From NCBI RefSeq assembly GCF_051628905.1, contig NZ_CP157575.1, positions 2,046,001 through 2,110,000 of the forward strand: DNA of 64,000 bases, read 5' to 3'. A model generated the notes under the pieces. It had not been told where the DNA came from. It made no database searches and was given only the letters and a program-made list of their open reading frames with translations. A program made the translations under genes and the position numbers. Numbering within the stretch: the first letter of the stretch is position 1; each line of letters begins with the position of its first letter. Below, piece by piece: positions 44,344 through 52,995 of the stretch. The stretch comes from Asaia sp037151935. Its GTDB lineage: Bacteria; Pseudomonadota; Alphaproteobacteria; Acetobacterales; Acetobacteraceae.

Positions 44344-45666
44344 TTATCGTGGGATCGATCCGTCCTGTTTCAGCACCACACCAGCCAGATAGAGACTGCC
44401 ACAGATCAGCACGCGGGACGGCGGCCCTTGCAAGCCGGGCAGAATAGAGGCGATGGTCAGGCCGGGCTGTGCCACACCGCCAGAAGCGGCCACGATGTCG
44501 CTGACCGGAAGGGCGAGATGCTGACCTTCCTCGCTCACGGCGTATAGGCTTGTGGCATGACGCTGAACCGGACGCAGGAAGCCTGAGGCATCCTTGCTCT
44601 GCTTCATACCCACGATCACATGCAAAGGCCGGTCGGACCAGGCGGCTAGCGTGGGAGAAAGCGCCTCGCCTGCGTTGGGGTTATGACCTCCATCGAGCCA
44701 GAGCTCCCAGCCTTCGGGTAATTGCGCTGCAAGCTTGCCTTCCAGACGCTGCAAGCGCGCTGGCCACTGCGTTTCAGCGATACCGGCCCAGGCCTTTTCC
44801 GGCACCGGCAAGCCGCTAGCCCGCAGCGCCGCAACGGCCAAAGCCGCATTGCCAGTCTGATGAATGCCCTTGAGGCCGGGGGCAGGCAGGGCGAGCACGC
44901 CCAGGGGGTCGTGATAGGCAAGAGTGCCATCGGCCTGCTGCTCGACGCCGATCTCGCGTCCGACCTGCCACAGAGGCGCAGCGCAGGCGTCCGCCTGTGC
45001 CTCTATCACAGATCGTGCCGCTTCCTGTTGGGCTGCGCAGACGACCGGAACTCCCGGCTTGATGATTCCGGCCTTCTCTGCGGCAATCAGCGCCAGCGTA
45101 TCGCCCAGAAAAGCCTGATGATCGAGATCGACGGGGGTGATCACACAGGCCGAAGGCCGTGCCACCACATTGGTGGCGTCCAGACGCCCGCCGAGACCGA
45201 CCTCGAGTATGACCAGATCGGCCCTGTTGCGCGCAAAAAGCAGAAGCCCCGCCGCCGTCAGAACTTCGAAGACAGTGATGGGATCGCCCGCATTGACGCG
45301 CTCGATTTCTTCGAGCGTTACGACAAGAGCGTCTTCACTCACCAGTTTTCCGGCAATACGGAAACGCTCGGTGACGTCCACCAGATGGGGGCTGGTCATG
45401 ACATGCACCGACCATCCCGCCGCCTCGGCGATGGCGCGCAGCGTGGCGCAGGTGCTGCCCTTGCCATTGGTGCCTGCCACATGAATGACCGGGGGTAGCG
45501 AACGCTCTGGATTACCCAGCTTCCCCAACAGGGCATGAAGGCGATCGAGAGAGAGGTCTATGAGCTTGGGATAAAGCGCCTGAACCCGGGCCAGAACGGC
45601 GCCGGTCCGACCCTCATATTCATCGCTGAGCTTGGCCGGGGGCGCTTTGGTCGTCATGGAAATCAT
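44344..45666 (-). CDS. folC: Dihydrofolate synthase / folylpolyglutamate synthase
   Basis: FolC adds glutamate to dihydropteroate and to folates. The 440-residue Mur-ligase-like protein has the ATP loop PPVIHVAGTNGKGSTCATL, the MTSPHLVDVTERFRI motif, EVGLGGRLDATNVV and DHQAFLGDTLALIAAEKAGIIKPGVPVV. The C-terminal domain has the DGGHNPNAGEALSP block. ATG at 45666 and ATG at 45657 are both possible starts. It lies downstream of accD, an arrangement common in alphaproteobacteria, but an intrinsic terminator separates the two here. Confidence 0.95.
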   Translation of the reverse strand: MISMTTKAPPAKLSDEYEGRTGAVLARVQALYPKLIDLSLDRLHALLGKLGNPERSLPPVIHVAGTNGKGSTCATLRAIAEAAGWSVHVMTSPHLVDVTERFRIAGKLVSEDALVVTLEEIERVNAGDPITVFEVLTAAGLLLFARNRADLVILEVGLGGRLDATNVVARPSACVITPVDLDHQAFLGDTLALIAAEKAGIIKPGVPVVCAAQQEAARSVIEAQADACAAPLWQVGREIGVEQQADGTLAYHDPLGVLALPAPGLKGIHQTGNAALAVAALRASGLPVPEKAWAGIAETQWPARLQRLEGKLAAQLPEGWELWLDGGHNPNAGEALSPTLAAWSDRPLHVIVGMKQSKDASGFLRPVQRHATSLYAVSEEGQHLALPVSDIVAASGGVAQPGLTIASILPGLQGPPSRVLICGSLYLAGVVLKQDGSIPR

Positions 45667-45678
45667 CCGGGAGGCAGC

Positions 45679-45706
45679 AAAAAACCCGCTCTGTCGACAG
45701 AGCGGG
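45679..45706 (-). terminator. Intrinsic terminator between accD and folC
   Basis: On the minus strand a perfect palindrome CCCGCTCTGTCGACAGAGCGGG is followed directly by six T residues. It lies 18 bases after the accD stop and 13 bases before the folC start, so folC needs readthrough or its own promoter. Confidence 0.9.
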
Positions 45707-45723
45707 GGCAGTCAGTCTGTCTG

Positions 45724-46599
45724 TCAGGCGGCTTCGACTGTCGCCACTGCGGCAGGCTTGTTCATCATCATGCCGATCAGGCTGCCAAGCTTCGCATGCA
45801 GGTCATGACGCGACACGACCATATCGACCATGCCATGGTCGCGAAGATATTCCGAGCGCTGGAAGCCTTCAGGCAGCTTTTCGCGCACCGTGTCCTGAAT
45901 CACGCGCGGACCGGTAAAGGCGATGAGCGCCTCTGGCTCGGCAATCTGGACATCGCCCAGCATGGCGAAAGACGCCGAGACACCGCCTGTCGTCGGGTTT
46001 GTCAGCACAACGATATAGGGCAGACCGGCATCCTTGAGCATCTCGACGCCGATGGTCGTGCGCGGCATCTGCATGAGCGACAGAACGCCCTCCTGCATAC
46101 GGGCGCCGCCAGAAGCCGTGTAGATGACGAGCGCGGCCTTTTGCAGCACGGCCAGACGACAGGCAGCAATGAACGCCTCGCCAAGCGCCGTGCCCATCGT
46201 GCCTGCCATGAATTCATAGGCCATTACCGCCACGACCGCGTCGTGACCGCCAATCTTGCCATGGGCGACGGCCAGCGACTCATCGAGATGAGTCTTGGTC
46301 TTGGCGTCTTTCAGACGATCGGCATATTTCTTCTGGTCGCGAAAGCCGAGCGGATCGCTGGGAACCTTGGGCAGTTCGATCCTGGTGTATTTGCCATCAT
46401 CGAACGTCCAGTCGAGGCGCTCAGTGGCCTTGACCTTGCCGTGATGGTTACAATGCGGACAGACGCGCTGTGCCTTCTCCAGATCCTTGATGAGGATCAT
46501 CTGCGAGCAGGAGTCACAGCTGGTCCAGAGATTATCGGGCACCTCGCGCTGCAAAAGGCCACGGATTTTCGGTCGAACGTATTCGGTCAGCCAGCTCAT
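45724..46599 (-). CDS. accD: Acetyl-CoA carboxylase carboxyltransferase subunit beta
   Basis: AccD, with AccA, transfers the carboxyl group from biotin to acetyl-CoA. The 291-residue protein starts with MSWLTEYVRPKIRGLLQREVPDNLW. It has the four-Cys zinc ribbon (CDSC and CPHC), the oxyanion and CoA-binding blocks MAGTMGTALGEAFIAA, ASGGARMQEGVLSLMQM and LTNPTTGGVSASFAMLGDV, and FTGPRVIQDTVREKLPEGFQ. These are the standard family sequence. Confidence 0.97.
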   Translation of the reverse strand: MSWLTEYVRPKIRGLLQREVPDNLWTSCDSCSQMILIKDLEKAQRVCPHCNHHGKVKATERLDWTFDDGKYTRIELPKVPSDPLGFRDQKKYADRLKDAKTKTHLDESLAVAHGKIGGHDAVVAVMAYEFMAGTMGTALGEAFIAACRLAVLQKAALVIYTASGGARMQEGVLSLMQMPRTTIGVEMLKDAGLPYIVVLTNPTTGGVSASFAMLGDVQIAEPEALIAFTGPRVIQDTVREKLPEGFQRSEYLRDHGMVDMVVSRHDLHAKLGSLIGMMMNKPAAVATVEAA

Positions 46600-46729
46600 C
46601 TTGATCCTACTTCTCGCCTGTCCCGCATGCGGAAAGCCCCATGCGCCGGGACGCTGCGGTCTGGATGGCTCCAGTCACTATGAGGGTGCTTTTAGCGATC
46701 TTCTGATCGTAATGCCAGTTCCACAAGAA

Positions 46730-46758
46730 AGGGCGGCTCCTGCTGAAAGGGCCGCCCT
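46730..46758 (-). terminator. Probable terminator of the leftward sugar porter gene
   Basis: AGGGCGGC and GCCGCCCT form an 8-bp stem around a 13-base loop; on the minus strand it is followed by TTTCTTG. It lies about 35 bases after the porter stop. Confidence 0.65.
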
Positions 46759-46793
46759 GCCTGTCACTTCCCGATCGAAAGAAGCCGGCGCAC

Positions 46794-48275
46794 TCAGGCG
46801 GCAGCTTCCTCCTGCTCGTCTTCGGAGACGATGCGCGTCTGGCCACGCGTCGGGCGGAAGCGCTTTTCATGCAGGGCCAGTTCAATATCCTCAAGCGTGG
46901 CGCCCGCCGTTTCAGGCACGAAGAAGAAGATGAACAGCACCGAGGCCAGATTAATGGCGGCATAGAACCACATCGTGCCGCCAAGCGTGATGAGCTGCAC
47001 CAGTGTCAGCGCTGTCCCGGTTACCAGCAGATCGGAGCCCCAGAGCGTTGCGGCATGAAGGCTCGTGGCCTGACCGCGCATCGACAGCGGGAACATCTCC
47101 GCTCCAAGCAGCCAGCCACAGACCTGGATACCGCCCGAGTTGAACGCCATGAACAGCAGCAGAAACACGATCACCAGGTAGGACCCGACACTGTTCGGTG
47201 CGGGATGCATGGCGAACACGATGCCGAGCCCGATAAGGCTCACGATAGAGCCCGGTCCCATGATCAGCATGAGACGCCGACGCCCGACGCGGTCGACGAT
47301 CAGGCAGCCAATGAAGGTCATGATGCAGTAAGTGATGGCAACGCCCAGAGACGCCATGAGGGCGGAAGACGCCCCGAAGCCGGCATCGCGCAGGAAGGTG
47401 GGCGCGTAATAGATCATCATCTCCAGGCCGCCGCACTGAGTGAAGAACGCCACACCCAGCGCTGCCACCAGAGCAGGGCGTACCCAGGGGCGGAAAAGCC
47501 CTTTCCAGCCGCGGTTCTTCGGATCGGCAGCCTCCGCATTTTCGCGCATTTCGCGCACTTCCTTGCGGATGACCTTCTTGGACGTACGAATACGCCCCAG
47601 CTCGATGATAGCGCGCTTCATGCCTTCGTTTTCTGCCGTCCAGCGCGGGCTCTTGGGCATGAAGAACATCGAGACGAAGACGATGGCCGCAGGAAGGGCG
47701 GCGAGGCCGACCATCGGACGCCAGCCCCAGGCTTCGCGCTCGGTATAGCCGATGATATTGGCCAGAAGAATGCCAAGCCCGATCGCAACATTGAACATGG
47801 TCACCAGTGTGCCGCGCTTCTCGGCGGGGGCCAGCTCGGAGATATACATCGGCACAACCTGGGTCGAGCCGCCCACGGCAAAACCAAGGAACACGCGCGA
47901 CACGATCAGCAGCCAGACATCGGGCGAGAACGCACAGGCCAGCGCCCCCAGAACGAACACCCCGCTCACTAACGTCACGCAAGCGCGGCGACCGTATTTT
48001 TCAGAGAACGATCCTGCCGCCAGCGCGCCGAGAATGGCGCCTGCCAGAATGGCTGAAGCCACCATCTCCTGCATCGTGCTGCTGAGATGGAAATCATCCG
48101 AGATCAGCAGCAGGGCACCCGAGATAATGCCCGTGTCATAGCCGTAAAGGCCACCGCATATGGCCGCCACGACGGCGGCCAGAATCAGGATGTATTTCGC
48201 GTAGGGCGAAACCTCGATCGGATGATCGTCGTGATGCGTCGCTTCGGGGCGAACCGTCTCTGAATTATTTTTCAT
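46794..48275 (-). CDS. Sugar porter (MFS, GalP/XylE type)
   Basis: This is a proton-coupled monosaccharide carrier of the sugar porter family, 493 residues and 12 helices. The signatures GYDTGIISGALL, the loop pattern FSEKYGRRACVTLVSG (G-x3-D/E-R/K-x-G-R-R type), ELAPAEKRGTLVTMFNVAIGLGI and the closing VPETAGATLEDIE are all present, as is PKSPRW after helix six. Galactose, glucose, xylose or arabinose could be the substrate. A second family member is encoded at 52996-54411 but is not a close duplicate. Confidence 0.93.
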   Translation of the reverse strand: MKNNSETVRPEATHHDDHPIEVSPYAKYILILAAVVAAICGGLYGYDTGIISGALLLISDDFHLSSTMQEMVASAILAGAILGALAAGSFSEKYGRRACVTLVSGVFVLGALACAFSPDVWLLIVSRVFLGFAVGGSTQVVPMYISELAPAEKRGTLVTMFNVAIGLGILLANIIGYTEREAWGWRPMVGLAALPAAIVFVSMFFMPKSPRWTAENEGMKRAIIELGRIRTSKKVIRKEVREMRENAEAADPKNRGWKGLFRPWVRPALVAALGVAFFTQCGGLEMMIYYAPTFLRDAGFGASSALMASLGVAITYCIMTFIGCLIVDRVGRRRLMLIMGPGSIVSLIGLGIVFAMHPAPNSVGSYLVIVFLLLFMAFNSGGIQVCGWLLGAEMFPLSMRGQATSLHAATLWGSDLLVTGTALTLVQLITLGGTMWFYAAINLASVLFIFFFVPETAGATLEDIELALHEKRFRPTRGQTRIVSEDEQEEAAA

Positions 48276-48342
48276 GACGATATAACCGGGTACCCGCTAT
48301 TTGGTTTAAATTCGCAGGGTAAAAAGGAAAAAGGAGCCTTTC

Positions 48343-48468
48343 ATGGCCAGACCGACCAAGCAAAAAGCCGACGTGCCCACGATCAATGTACGTGAGCTGA
48401 TCATCATGCACATCCTGCTGGCAGCCTTTATCGTGGGAATCATGCTGCTCGACTGGCATCTCAACTGA
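48343..48468 (+). CDS. 41-residue single-span membrane protein
   Basis: This short gene starts with ATG at 48343, preceded by AAGGAG at good spacing, and encodes 41 residues. The N-terminus is basic (MARPTKQKADVPT). One hydrophobic segment (about residues 19-36, IIMHILLAAFIVGIMLL) is followed by a short DWHLN tail. It is divergent from the sugar porter gene across 67 bases and converges with znuB. The strong Shine-Dalgarno, clear topology and intergenic position support a real small protein. Function is unknown. Confidence 0.72.
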   Translation: MARPTKQKADVPTINVRELIIMHILLAAFIVGIMLLDWHLN

Positions 48469-48501
48469 ACAATACCCGCCTCGTCATCGCGGGTTGAATA
48501 G

Positions 48502-49317
48502 TCAGCGCGTTACCGGGGCAAGAAATCGCACCGCGACATAGCTGAGTGCAGCGCCGAGGCTGATCCAGAACGATACTGGCGCATCGGTATACCAGGACAG
48601 AACGAGCCCGCCCCATGACAGCGCCAGCGCCAGAAGGGCCGAGCAGGACAGACCTGCCCAGGGGGCGAGACCCAGCCTCAGCGCGCAGGCGGCCGGGCCG
48701 ACAAGCAGACTGAACACCAGAAGAATTCCGGTCGTTTCCGAACAGATGGCCGTTGCCAGTGCCACAAGGCTCATGAAGCCGCAGGCGACGAGCCTCAGTC
48801 TGACGCCTCTCGCGGCCGCCAGATCGGGGTCGAGACTCGCGAAAAGCAACGGACGAGCCAGAAAGCACAGCCCCGCCAGACAAAGCCCAGCGAGCAGGAA
48901 CAACAGACGCAGGGTCGCGTGATCCACCCCAAGCACATTGCCGAACAGAAGCGCAGTCGTGCTGCTGACCGGCGCATGCTGCCATTGCAGAAACAGAAGC
49001 CCCAACCCGAGACTTGCAGCCAGAACGAGCCCGATTACGCTGTCCCGGTGATTAGCGGTGGCGGCATTGGCGCGCAGATCACCTTCCGCCTCCCAGCCCA
49101 GAACCAGTCCGGCGGTCACGGCTGAAAGCGCCATGCCCATGAGCGGTGACAGCCCGATCAGCACAGCCCCCGTCGCCCCGGCAAAACCGATATGAGACAG
49201 GGCGTGCCCGGCGAAACTCTGGCCGCGCAGCACCAGAAACCAGCCGACCAGCCCGCTCAGCACTGCCACGACACCGGAAGCCAGAAAGGCATTCTGCATG
49301 AATTCATAATGCAGCAT
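48502..49317 (-). CDS. znuB: Zinc ABC transporter permease
   Basis: This is the membrane subunit of a high-affinity metal (zinc or manganese) ABC importer, 271 residues with about eight hydrophobic segments. It opens MLHYEFMQNAFLASGVVAVLSGLVGWFLVLRGQSFAGHALSHIGFAG, the ABC-3 family hallmark, and has DLAAARGVRLRL in the cytoplasmic loop. Its start overlaps znuC by 14 bases. Zinc is favoured over manganese because a Zur-type regulator and a Zur-like box lie beside znuA. Confidence 0.93.
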   Translation of the reverse strand: MLHYEFMQNAFLASGVVAVLSGLVGWFLVLRGQSFAGHALSHIGFAGATGAVLIGLSPLMGMALSAVTAGLVLGWEAEGDLRANAATANHRDSVIGLVLAASLGLGLLFLQWQHAPVSSTTALLFGNVLGVDHATLRLLFLLAGLCLAGLCFLARPLLFASLDPDLAAARGVRLRLVACGFMSLVALATAICSETTGILLVFSLLVGPAACALRLGLAPWAGLSCSALLALALSWGGLVLSWYTDAPVSFWISLGAALSYVAVRFLAPVTR

Positions 49318-49981
49318 CGCTCAGCTCCAGTTTGTGCTTGGAGATCTGCAACAGATGATCGGCAAAAGGTCTGACCGCCTCAAGCCCATGGCACGACATC
49401 AGCACCGCCATGCCTGTCTCGCGGCAGCGCGCCAGCAGCATGGTCAGGATTTTATGCTGCCATTCGATATCCATGCCGCTCAGCGGTTCATCGAGAATCA
49501 GCAAAGCGGGGCTGTCGAGCAGCGCCTCGGCCAGAAAAAGCCTCTGTCTTTCCCCACCGGAAAGCTGGCTCAGAGGCTGCTCGGCCAGTGCCTCGGCGCC
49601 GGTGAGCGACAGCGCGGTCCTCAGGCCCTTCGCAATTCCACGCCCCCAGCCCGGCAGACCGAAACGCGTGCCGTGCCACGATGCGGCAATCAGGGAACGC
49701 CCCGTCATCTGGGGAGCAGGCAGCCTGCGCTCCTGCGGCATATAGCCGATCATTTGCCGCGCGGCCTGCGGCGTGCGGCCCAGAACCGTAATCCTGCCCT
49801 CGCGAGCGGGATGCAGCCCGAGAAGGGCACGCATCAGCGTGGTCTTTCCGTGGCCGTTGGCTGCCGCCAGCACAGTAAAGCTGCCCGGCGCCAGAGCGAG
49901 ATCGGTCTTTTCGACAAGCACGCGTGCACCATGGCTCAGCGTCACCCGATCCAGCCGGATCGCAGAAGGGGTCTCAGCCAT
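49304..49981 (-). CDS. znuC: Zinc ABC transporter ATP-binding protein
   Basis: This 225-residue ATPase has Walker A in AAANGHGKTTLMRALLG, the ABC signature LSGGERQRLFLAEALL and Walker B LLILDEPLSGMD, with the switch His region CHGLEAV. It overlaps znuA by eight bases upstream and znuB by 14 bases downstream, so the three form one tightly packed unit. The Q-loop segment MIGYMPQERR is also standard. Confidence 0.94.
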   Translation of the reverse strand: MAETPSAIRLDRVTLSHGARVLVEKTDLALAPGSFTVLAAANGHGKTTLMRALLGLHPAREGRITVLGRTPQAARQMIGYMPQERRLPAPQMTGRSLIAASWHGTRFGLPGWGRGIAKGLRTALSLTGAEALAEQPLSQLSGGERQRLFLAEALLDSPALLILDEPLSGMDIEWQHKILTMLLARCRETGMAVLMSCHGLEAVRPFADHLLQISKHKLELSDAAL

Positions 49982-50837
49982 GAATACCGAGCGCGGTAGC
50001 CAGCCGGTCGAGCCGGGCTTTCATCCAGTCCTGCCAAGGCTGCCCGGACTCGGGAAATTCGTCGAAGCTCACAACGGCCACATGCGATTTCCGCGCCAGC
50101 GCCTCGATACGGGCCAGAGACGGACTTCTGACAGCCGGATTGACGATCAGAATCCGCACCTGATTTTCGCGAAGCGCATCTTCCAGACGCGCGACGTCAC
50201 GTGGCGCCGGATCGTCATGATTCATGGTTGCCATGGCAAATTCCGGGTCGATCACCTCGATCCCGAGCGCCTGAAGCAGCGGCCCGCCCACGGGTTCGGC
50301 CACAGCAATTTTCATGCCCTGCGTCTGGGGGCGGAGCTTTTTCAGCCGCTCGGCAAGGGCCGCGATCATGGCGTTAAGATCGCTCTGACGTGCGCCGATC
50401 GCCGCCGCGTCACCTGGCAGACGCCCAACCAACTCGGTCGAGAGCGCGGCGACCAGGCGTCTGACCGCTTCGGGATCGTCGAAGAGATGGGGGTTGTCGG
50501 TTGGGCCAAGTCCTGCCAGCGAGGCGACGGAAATCACATGGCGCGACGCACTGGGCTGGGCAGCCAGCAAAGGAGGTACCCAGTCATCATAATGTCCGCC
50601 CATCATCAGCACGATATTGGAATCGGCCAGCTTGCGCGCCATATCGGGCGTGACCTGAAAATCATGCGGGTCGATGCGCGGCGAGGTGAGAATACTGGTC
50701 GTGCTGACGGTGCTGCCCCCAAGGGTTTCGGCCAGATCGCACCAGAGCGCCTCGGCACAAAAAATCCTTACCGGCTCGGCTCTGGCAGAGCCCAGCAAGG
50801 TCAGAAAGCAGATCAGCAGGAACAGGGTCTGGCGCAA
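49974..50837 (-). CDS. znuA: Zinc ABC transporter substrate-binding protein
   Basis: This is a periplasmic cluster 9 (TroA-like) metal-binding protein of 287 residues. Its short signal peptide is (M/L)RQTLFLLICFLTLLGSARA. Likely metal ligands lie in IDPHDFQVTPDMA (His), TDNPHLFDDPEAV (His) and VVSFDEFPE (acid). The start is TTG at 50837; no ATG or GTG is available in a suitable place. It lacks the His-rich loop common in ZnuA, so manganese use is not fully excluded. The Zur-like box is 15 bases before this start. Confidence 0.9.
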   Translation of the reverse strand: MRQTLFLLICFLTLLGSARAEPVRIFCAEALWCDLAETLGGSTVSTTSILTSPRIDPHDFQVTPDMARKLADSNIVLMMGGHYDDWVPPLLAAQPSASRHVISVASLAGLGPTDNPHLFDDPEAVRRLVAALSTELVGRLPGDAAAIGARQSDLNAMIAALAERLKKLRPQTQGMKIAVAEPVGGPLLQALGIEVIDPEFAMATMNHDDPAPRDVARLEDALRENQVRILIVNPAVRSPSLARIEALARKSHVAVVSFDEFPESGQPWQDWMKARLDRLATALGIHG

Positions 50838-50851
50838 AAAAGTCGCCTTTA

Positions 50852-50864
50852 GTTATATTATAAC
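50852..50864. promoter_or_regulatory. Zur-type operator between znuA and zur
   Basis: GTTATATTATAAC is a perfect palindrome around a central T and resembles the AT-rich Zur boxes of alphaproteobacteria (GTTATA-type half sites). On the minus strand it contains TATAAT, a consensus -10 box for znuA. It lies between the divergent znuABC and zur genes. Confidence 0.8.
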
Positions 50865-50927
50865 GACTGAGATACGCGATATAGAGGCGGAACTCTGGTC
50901 AGGACAAGCCGGAAAAGGAATTCCTTC

Positions 50928-51428
50928 ATGCTCAGCAGCACGGCCACGACCGAACTGGACCCGTTCTCCCCCCAGATTCTCGCGCTGCTCGACCGTGCTG
51001 CCGCGTTTTGTACCACACGTGCCAGCCGCCTGACCGATACCAGGCGCCTCGTGCTGGGCCTGATTCTCGATAGCAGCAAGCCTGTCGGCGCGTATGATAT
51101 TCTCGACCATCTTCGGCAATATCAGCGCAATGCCGCGCCTCCCACGGTCTATCGCGCGCTCGATTTTCTACTGGCTCAGGGCCTGATTCACCGTATCGAG
51201 CGCATGAGTGCCTTCATCGGCTGCGCTCATCGTCTGGAGTGCCATCATGGTCACGGTTGCGGCCATCGTGCCCAGTTTCTGATCTGTAGCGGCTGCGGCG
51301 CGGTCAGCGAGGTGGAAGACAGCGAAATCTCGCACGCCATCGCCAGTGCCGCGCAGAAGATCGGTTTCAAGCCGCATCAATCGACGGTCGAAATCGAAGG
51401 GCTCTGCGCTATTTGCCAGCAGGGCTGA
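50928..51428 (+). CDS. zur: Fur-family zinc uptake regulator
   Basis: This is a 166-residue Fur-superfamily repressor. The DNA-binding part reads TDTRRLVLGLILDSSKPVGAYDILDHLRQ and PPTVYRALDFLLAQGLIHRIERMSAFIGCAH. The metal parts are HHGHGCGHRAQFLICSGCGAVSEVE (His-rich site and first Cys pair) and the closing CAICQQG (second Cys pair), the structural zinc pattern of Zur. It is divergent from znuABC with a fitting box between, which supports the zinc-responsive role. Confidence 0.93.
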   Translation: MLSSTATTELDPFSPQILALLDRAAAFCTTRASRLTDTRRLVLGLILDSSKPVGAYDILDHLRQYQRNAAPPTVYRALDFLLAQGLIHRIERMSAFIGCAHRLECHHGHGCGHRAQFLICSGCGAVSEVEDSEISHAIASAAQKIGFKPHQSTVEIEGLCAICQQG

Positions 51429-51452
51429 TCTTTCTGAACCGCGTGTTGCGCC

Positions 51453-51938
51453 ATGTCCCGCGCTGACAGCTTTCCGCTTACGGGCGGTGCCCTGCACTCC
51501 CGCCGCAAACGCATGACCCGCGTCTCGAAACAGGAAGACGCACCTCGCGAGCAGCCTGACCTGTTCGATTATGTCCCCCCAGTCAGACGCACCCGCCTGA
51601 TGCCGGAAGAAGCTCCTCTTCTCATTGTCACGACGCGCGCTTTCTCCGAGAAAGAGCGCGATGATGGCTGGCTTTACAGCCTACTTCCTGCTGCACAGGC
51701 GCGGTCTATGATGGAGGAGGGGCTGACGCTGGATGCCCGCGCGCCCCTGATGTTCTGCGAACGGCCTGCGCTGTTGCCGCTCTTTGCCGCCGCTGCCGAA
51801 GAGCCTGCCGAGACCGGGACGACTCTGCTGCGCGTACGTAGGACCCATGTCGCGCCCTGGCTGGAAGATGACCCCGATATGAGTGCGCGTCTGGGCGCAG
51901 CCTGCTATCTGCTGTCGCGACAGATACCGATCGGCTGA
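51453..51938 (+). CDS. Uncharacterised soluble protein
   Basis: I do not recognise a named family. The 161-residue protein has a basic, low-order N-terminus (SRRKRMTRVSKQ), then QPDLFDYVPPVRRTRL and a compact part starting LLIVTTRAFSEKERDDGWLYSLLPAAQARSM. It ends with THVAPWLEDDPDMSARLGAACYLLSRQIPIG. There is no membrane segment or signal peptide. ATG at 51513 is an alternative start. It is 24 bases after zur and 40 bases before the asparaginase gene, all in the same direction, so co-transcription with either is possible. Confidence 0.6.
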   Translation: MSRADSFPLTGGALHSRRKRMTRVSKQEDAPREQPDLFDYVPPVRRTRLMPEEAPLLIVTTRAFSEKERDDGWLYSLLPAAQARSMMEEGLTLDARAPLMFCERPALLPLFAAAAEEPAETGTTLLRVRRTHVAPWLEDDPDMSARLGAACYLLSRQIPIG

Positions 51939-51978
51939 AGCCGGTTTCTACTCCTGATCGTTATATAAGGATCCAGTC

Positions 51979-52986
51979 ATGGACGATATCGCCCTCGCTG
52001 AAGTCACGCGCGGTGGACGCATCGAATCCCTTCATCTCGGCCGTATCGCTGTTATGGACGATACCGGCCGGGTCATTCAGGCACATGGTGCCACTGACAG
52101 GCCAGTTTTTCCACGCTCGACGGTCAAGGCCCTTCTGGCCCTGCCTCTGGTGGAAACCGGCGCTGCCGACCGCCTCGGTCTGACCGATGCCGAGCTGGCG
52201 CTGGCCTGCGCTTCTCATGGCGGTGAACCCCGCCATGCCGAAACCGCTGCCGCCATGCTGGCCAAGGTCGGCCAGACCCTGACCTGTCTCGAATGCGGCG
52301 CCCATTGGCCAACCTTCGACGAGGCCGCCCACGCCCTTGCCGCTACGGGCGCGACACCGACTGCTCTGCATAATAACTGTTCAGGCAAACATGCCGGTCT
52401 GATCTGCCTTTCGATCGACCAGTCTCTCGACCCGGCAGGCTATATCGACCCCAGTCACGAGGCGCAGCGCCAGGTGACCGATGCGCTTGTCATGGCAACA
52501 TCCATCCCACATAATGAGGACAATCGCGGTCTCGATGGCTGTTCCATGCCGACCTACGCCATCCCGCTTTCGGCGCTGGCTACAGGTTTCGCCCGTTTCG
52601 GCACAGGAAGAAATTTTTCATCGGGTCATGCGTCGGCAGCCGCACGTCTGCGTTCTGCTGTCGCGTCCGAGCCCTTCATGGTGGCAGGGAGCGGACGTTT
52701 CGATACGATATTGATGGCGCATTTCGGTAGCCGAATCTTCTGCAAGATGGGTGCAGAAGGGGTGATGGTCGCGTCCGTGCCCGAACTTGGGCTGGGCATT
52801 GCGATCAAGACCGATGATGGCGCGAACCGGGCGGCAGAGGTGGCTTTAGCCTCGCTTCTGCTCGGGTTCGATGAGGCTGGCTGGTCTGATTCAGACCGCG
52901 CCGTGCTGACCGGATTGTCGCATCAGGTGATGAAAAACTGGAATGGACGAGAAGTCGGCACGTTGCGTGCCGCTGGAAAAGGATAA
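51979..52986 (+). CDS. L-asparaginase, Rhizobium etli type (class 3)
   Basis: This enzyme hydrolyses asparagine to aspartate and ammonia and is unrelated to the common bacterial type I/II enzymes. The 335-residue protein carries the Ser47-x-x-Lys50 pair (FPRSTVKALL) that forms the serine-lysine tandem. It also has NNCSGKHAG and GLDGCSMPTYA, where the conserved cysteines and lysine bind zinc in family structures, and the FSSGHASAAARLR block. It is nine bases upstream of a sugar porter gene on the same strand, an unusual pairing. Confidence 0.92.
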   Translation: MDDIALAEVTRGGRIESLHLGRIAVMDDTGRVIQAHGATDRPVFPRSTVKALLALPLVETGAADRLGLTDAELALACASHGGEPRHAETAAAMLAKVGQTLTCLECGAHWPTFDEAAHALAATGATPTALHNNCSGKHAGLICLSIDQSLDPAGYIDPSHEAQRQVTDALVMATSIPHNEDNRGLDGCSMPTYAIPLSALATGFARFGTGRNFSSGHASAAARLRSAVASEPFMVAGSGRFDTILMAHFGSRIFCKMGAEGVMVASVPELGLGIAIKTDDGANRAAEVALASLLLGFDEAGWSDSDRAVLTGLSHQVMKNWNGREVGTLRAAGKG

Positions 52987-52995
52987 GACCAACCC

